DNA of 64,000 nucleotides, from contig LNKV01000034.1 in assembly GCA_001465935.1 (NCBI GenBank), positions 124,001 through 188,000 of the forward strand, read 5' to 3'. This DNA is from Clarireedia homoeocarpa. Lineage: Eukaryota > Ascomycota > Leotiomycetes > Helotiales > Rutstroemiaceae. Below, piece after piece: positions 59,313 through 64,000 of this stretch. Every line of letters starts with the position of its first letter. Position 1 is the first letter of the stretch. Under the pieces are notes generated by a model, which ran no database searches, was not told the origin of the DNA, and saw nothing but the letters and a program-made list of their open reading frames with translations. The position numbers and the translations under genes are program-made.

Positions 59313-60278
59313 ATGCAATACTCCAACGCTCTTCTCTTAGCTCTCGTAGCCGCCACTGTTTCCGCCCAATCAGTAAGCTCTCCATTGACCTTCATCGCTA
59401 TTGTATGTGCTTTACCCTAACCAATGAATAGGACCTTTCAGGAAGTAGCACAGCGACAGCAGGCACAGCAGAAGTAAGTGGGAAACCCGGAAAAGCACGC
59501 CATGGGCTCGCAGATTTGAATGGATCTGGTTTCGCAAATTCCAGCGGGTCTGGCGTCAAAGCAAGTCTTTCTGTGCGGGCAGGCTACGCAAGAGCAACCG
59601 GTGGTTCGCAAGTGATGGGTGCTGCGAAGGCTACCGGCGAAAAGGGCAGCGGTTCCCAGGTTGCTGGGGCGGCAAAGGCAACTGATGGTTCGCAGGTTGC
59701 TGGAGCGGCGAAGGCTACCGGCGGAAAGGGTAACGGCTCCCAGGTTCCTGGAGCCGCAAAGGCAACTGGTGGTTCGCAGGTCTCTGGGGCGGCGAGGGCT
59801 ACTGGCGGAAAGGGCAGCGGCTCCCAGGTTCCTGGGGCCGCAAAGGCAACTGGTGGTTCGCAGGTTTCTGGTGCAGCGAAGGCTACCGGTGCTTCTGGAG
59901 CTGGCTCAGCGAAGGCCACGGGGGCGGGGGGTTCCGGTAATGGAATGGGGGCAGGTTCAGCGAAAGGGACGGGCTCTTCTGGAAATGGGGCGGGTTCGGC
60001 AAAAGGAACGGGCTCTTCTGGAAAGGGTTCTGCGCAGGCTTCTGGCTCTTCAGCGGCGGAAGGAGCGGCTGGCCCGTCGAATGGTGTCGCCTCTGCACAA
60101 GCTAGCAGTACAGATGCGGCAGCTCCTGGTTTGTTATTCCTCCTTTATTTCAAGTTCTTTTCCTCGTGCTGATCATCATGTAGCCATTTCGACTGGAGGA
60201 GCAACCCCGTTAATCTCGATGAGTGGCGGAATGGTCACCGTCGCAGGTCTCGGTGTCGTGTTTGCTGTCTTCATGTAG
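59313..60278 (+). CDS. GPI-type repeat-rich cell-surface protein
   Basis: Three exons, 59313-59372, 59432-60128 and 60184-60278; 283 residues. Exon 1 is a signal peptide (MQYSNALLLALVAATVSAQS). Exon 2 encodes a Gly/Ser/Ala/Lys/Thr-rich low-complexity body with three tandem 28-residue units of the form KGSGSQVPGAAKATGG + SQVSGAAKATGG, then shorter GAGSAK(A/G)TG units that lose the QV core. Exon 3 gives a small-residue site and a hydrophobic tail (GGMVTVAGLGVVFAVFM), the layout of a GPI-anchor signal. No cysteines and no enzymatic domain. It is probably a wall or surface protein with a rapidly changing repeat number. I do not recognise a named family. Both introns have good donors and acceptors and keep the frame. 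Confidence 0.8.
59642..59893 (+). repeat. Three coding 84-bp tandem repeats
   Basis: Units at 59642-59725, 59726-59809 and 59810-59893. Each encodes 28 residues built from two related half-units containing SQV and GAAKAT. Confidence 0.9.
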
Positions 60279-61925
60279 ATAGACGTTTGCCGGATGGCTT
60301 TAGGCGTGTGATAAATGTTTCGGATATACGGATCTGGGATAAAGGATGGGAAATCGGATATGACATGTGTAGATTGGAGTATCTGCACTCGTTTGATGAG
60401 ATTTTCCGGCATGCCGCGTAAGCCGGACCTTGGCAGCATTCAACGCAATCACCATTTTCACAATGGTACCAATGGATGATACTGGGTCGGGTCATCCTTT
60501 TGTTGGTGCATGTGGAAGGGGCTGCGTGTGTGCTCAAATGAGACAACTCACAATATTAACAATGTAGTAACATGCTGAGAGGTACTCTATCGCCTACTCA
60601 GACAGATAGATACCGAAAAGGAGAAACGTTAGAACCAGAGTTTTCAATGCTAGTGATACTGCAAAGCTGGCAGAATAGCTTTTGGAGAGCTTCCAATGAT
60701 AAAGTCCCTCAGTTTGAACGCTAGTTCGGCTGAATTTGTAATCGACATCGAGTGTAATCTTCAGAAGACTCATCAGCAGTGGACGGAACTCCGCGACCAT
60801 AGAGCATGGCTTGTGTCGTGTATAAGATTGACAGGAGGTAAGCGCTTGACTGCTGTCGGTCACACCAATTGTGGATGTTGCAGGATTCTGTATCTTTCTT
60901 CCCCCTTGAGCGAGGAGAAAGTAAAAGCAAAAGTGATTTCTCGACTCTGCACGCGTATCTTAGAACTAGCAGGCATAAAGCCGATTCGGCAATAAGGACT
61001 CACCCGAAGCACTACTGTAAGCTGCGGGACCCGAAATGAGCATTTGATATCCACCAAAGAAAGATCTTTTAGTTTACTTCTGATGTAATTCTGCCAATTC
61101 TGAAGATCCTCGAAGTTTCTTCAAAGTCCTCTTAATTCCGGTCTACCTCCGCTTTTTGTCTTATCACCGTCACCGCTCTATGAGCCATTGTAGCAGATCA
61201 ACACCCAAATAGACCTAATCGGGACACTCACGATCTATGAGGCTCCTTATTCGCCAGCGCCACAGTTTCTAGCCGTTTCTTCACTTACCGTCATTTCCTG
61301 ACTTATGTTCACTGCTTTTTACAGTAGCTCCATCCCGCCAAGCGCCCTCACAATTTGCTTTTGCCGGTCGCCCTCATATTGCTTTGTTAATCATCCGGCA
61401 TACAATCCAACGAACAAAGTTTCTTGGGTTACACAATGGTACTGGCTTCCAGTAGCGACCCAATCAATATCCACCTCCTCCCCTGATTCATAAGCGGATC
61501 GCAATTGCTGATGTCAATAACGTATCTGGTGCTGCATCGTGCTGAGTTGCCAGATCATGATATACGGCACTGGGCATTGGACAGGCGGGTTTACACAAAA
61601 CGGCCAAAACTAGGGGGCTCGGATAAGCTTCCTTAGCTTTCCAGTATTGATTAGATTGGGCCCGATTATTTTTGATTCGTTGATTTGTAATGTCCATCCA
61701 AGAAGTCGTGAGCAACTAGACATCTCAACCTAGTCTACCCAATTATATCCGTCGAAGCTAGAGCTAGTTTTCTGTTTGGACCTCCACATGTATTTTTAAT
61801 CTTCCGGATTTTGGGTATATAGGTCTAATGGACTATCCCTTCCCTCTGACATCCCTCATTTCTACACTCGATTGATTGCACCCCCCCCCCCCCCCCCCCC
61901 ACCTCCTGCGTAAACACCCGCCAAA
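60279..61925. other. Intergenic region before the ABC transporter
   Basis: About 1.6 kb with no convincing gene; the 99-codon frame at 60696-60995 has no recognised domain. A TATATAGG-like element lies near 61817, about 110 bp before the transporter start, and C20 lies at 61881. Confidence 0.5.
61881..61900. repeat. C20 homopolymer in the ABC transporter leader
   Basis: Twenty consecutive C residues, then ACCTCC, ending 25 bp before the start codon. Confidence 0.9.
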
Positions 61926-64000
61926 ATGTTTTACACACAGTCTGAACGGATGTACGCGGAGCGTGCAGAGGGACGTGAAGGAAACCAAATTCCTTTGCAC
62001 AGCGACAACTATCGACCAGAAACCAGCCAGTCAGGTGATCCTGACCACTCCTCGACCGAAGTCGAGAACAAGCATGATGGAACTTGGGGTGAACGCGACG
62101 AGGGAGTGGATTGCAGAGTCGCTATGCAGGAATATGAGGACCTACGCACGGAGCTTAGTCGGATATCGAGAACAAGAACTCAGAGCATAGGTCGACGACA
62201 ATCAAGTGGATTGAGAAGAACCGCGACTGGCGTTAGTAGGCGATCAAAGGCCACTACTGCCGGAGCTGATGTCGAGGCACAAGATGAGGAAAAAGGAGGG
62301 GAAGAGCACGAAGATGAATTCGCGCTGGGTGATTTCTTGAGAGATGGATATTTCGAGAAGAGGAATACTAGAGGTAGTGCTAAGAAAGTCGGTGTGGTAT
62401 ATAAAAATTTGACGGTTCAGGGACTTGGTGCAACCTCGACTTTCGTGAAGACTCTTCCGTCTGCTATCTTGGGTGTAAGAACATTCATTCACTTGCCACT
62501 CAATTTCAAAAGCTAACCTCTGTCTTAGACTTTTGGTCCTGATTTATATAGATTGCTGTCGCGGTTCATTCCGGCGTTACCCAAGCCTGGTGGTAATGCT
62601 GTAAAGCGCGATTTGATCCACGATTTTACCGGCTGCGTGAGAGATGGAGAGATGCTACTGGTCTTAGGTCGCCCAGGAAGTGGTTGCAGTACTTTCCTCA
62701 AAGCGATAACTAACAAGCGAGATGGTTTCGCTGCTGTCAATGGGGAGGTCACTTACGGAGGTATCTCCGCGGAAGAGCAAGCGAAACACTATCGTGGAGA
62801 AGTCAATTACAACGAGGAGGATGATCAGCACTTTCCAACCCTTACAGTTGAACAGACCCTGGAGTTTTCGCTATTGAACAAGACGAAGAAGCACGAGAAA
62901 GGAGATATTCCTGTAATCATCTCGGCACTCTTGAAGATCTTCGGCATCAGTCACACAAGGAATACGCTTGTTGGAGACGTAGGTTTCCTCCCATCTTCTC
63001 CGCGCCACTTGATCAACGTCTGACTGTTTCTAGGCCTTCGTACGCGGTGTTTCTGGTGGTGAGCGAAAGCGAGTATCGATCGCCGAAACCCTTGCTACTA
63101 AGAGCACCGTTGTTGCCTGGGACAACTCTACTCGCGGGCTCGACGCCTCTACCGCACTTGACTATGCCAATTCGCTCCGAGTCATGACCGATATCAGCAA
63201 CCGAACAACTCTTGTGACATTGTATCAAGCAGGCGAGCAAATTTATGAATTGATGGATAAAGTGTTGGTCATTGACGATGGTCGCATGGTCTACTCTGGG
63301 CCTGCCAAGGACGCCAAGCAATATTTCATCAACTTGGGATACTACTGCCCTGAGAGACAGACTACTCCAGATTTCTTGACGGCCTGCACCGATCCTACCG
63401 AGCGCCGCTTCCGCGATGACTTCGAAGGGCCAATTCCGAAAGGACCCGTGGAACTTGAAAAGGCATTCAGGGAGAGCGCAGATTATCAGCGAGTTCTTCA
63501 GGATGTAGAGAATTACGAAAGAATGTTGCAAGAGACAGATCTCGCAGATGCACGACAGTTCAAGGCCTCAGTCGAAGAAACCAAGTCCAAGACTGTCGCA
63601 AAACGTTCCCCCTATACCGTCTCATTCTTCCGCCAGGTTCTCGCTTGCACCAAGCGTGAATTCGAATTGACTCTTGGCGACAGGACGACCTTGTATACCA
63701 AGTTCTTCATCGTCATCTCTAACGGTTTGATTGTTGGCTCGTTATTCCATGGTCAGCCAAAATCAACTATTGGTTCATTTTCTCGTGGTGGTTCGCTCTT
63801 CTTCTCTATCGTCTTCCTGGGTTGGCTTCAATTGTCTGAATTGATGAAAGCTGTTTCTGGAAGACCGATTATTGCTCGGCACAAGGATTACGCCTTTTAT
63901 CGACCATCAGCAGTTGTGATTGCTCGTATCCTACAAGATTTCCCTCTGCTGCTGCTACAAGTTATTCCTTTCTCCCTCATCATGGTGAGTCATCGTTCGT
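61926..64000 (+). CDS. PDR-type (ABCG) multidrug ABC transporter, 3' partial
   Basis: Three exons seen, 61926-62474, 62529-62978 and 63034-63984; a GTGAGT donor at 63985 opens an intron that leaves the window. The 650 residues visible are a charged N-terminal extension, the PDR N-motif (KKVGVVYKNLTVQGLGA), NBD1 and the first membrane segments. NBD1 has the asymmetric PDR features: Walker A GRPGSGCS with Cys in place of Lys, signature VSGGERKRVSIAE, and Walker B ending in VVAWDNSTRGLDAST. Membrane text begins near FFIVISNGLIVGSLF, followed by RPIIARHKDYAFYRPSA, typical of fungal full-size transporters (~1,450 residues). It exports hydrophobic toxins, azoles or plant defence compounds at the plasma membrane. 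The second half lies beyond the right edge. Confidence 0.94.

Overview
The window comes from a filamentous ascomycete (Pezizomycotina). The genes are broken by short GT-AG introns of about 45-70 nt with CTRAC/CTAAC-like branch sites. Several protein families are typical of these fungi: a CFEM protein, a bZIP-DUF3425 regulator, a CmcJ/NvfI/AsaB-type oxygenase, a PDR-type ABC transporter, a GH78 rhamnosidase and a CorA-like protein. Leotiomycetes is my guess from general feel only. I see 21 protein-coding genes with at least moderate support, two of them cut by the window edges, plus one very likely intron-encoded box C/D snoRNA. I see no rRNA gene, tRNA, CRISPR array or transposase/reverse-transcriptase gene.

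Layout. 1-9 kb looks accessory: a GNAT acetyltransferase (cut at the left edge), an AsaB/GA4-desaturase-like oxygenase, a 59-residue unknown protein, a DHA1-type drug/H+ antiporter and a peroxisomal-type FAD amine oxidase. 10-11 kb carries the TATA-binding protein. 11-17 kb is a gene desert rich in simple repeats. 17-22 kb has a secreted alpha-L-rhamnosidase with an in-frame polythreonine tract, convergent with a monocarboxylate-type MFS transporter. 23.6-32 kb has a paxillin-like triple-LIM protein, a CLC chloride channel/antiporter and a choline/ethanolamine kinase-like protein. 32-36 kb and 37.7-44 kb are two more deserts around a bZIP-DUF3425 factor.

44-58 kb is denser and mostly housekeeping: a seven-exon CorA-like membrane protein, a second GNAT, a CFEM protein, mitochondrial Hsp78, EF-1beta, EMC5 and the meiotic MutS homologue MSH5. 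The window closes with a GPI-type repeat-rich surface protein and the first 650 residues of a PDR ABC transporter.

The most interesting signal is inside the 273-nt second intron of the EF-1beta gene. It holds C, D', C' and D boxes in order and a guide element complementary to the LSU rRNA segment targeted by yeast snR18. Yeast snR18 also sits in the EF-1beta intron, so host gene and guide appear conserved together. Other notable signals are a 9-mer (TACGAAGTA) strongly over-represented in non-coding DNA, a GC-AG intron with a 24-nt microexon, a switch-like inverted repeat in a desert, and a C20 tract just before the ABC transporter start. All splice models were made by eye and need RNA evidence.
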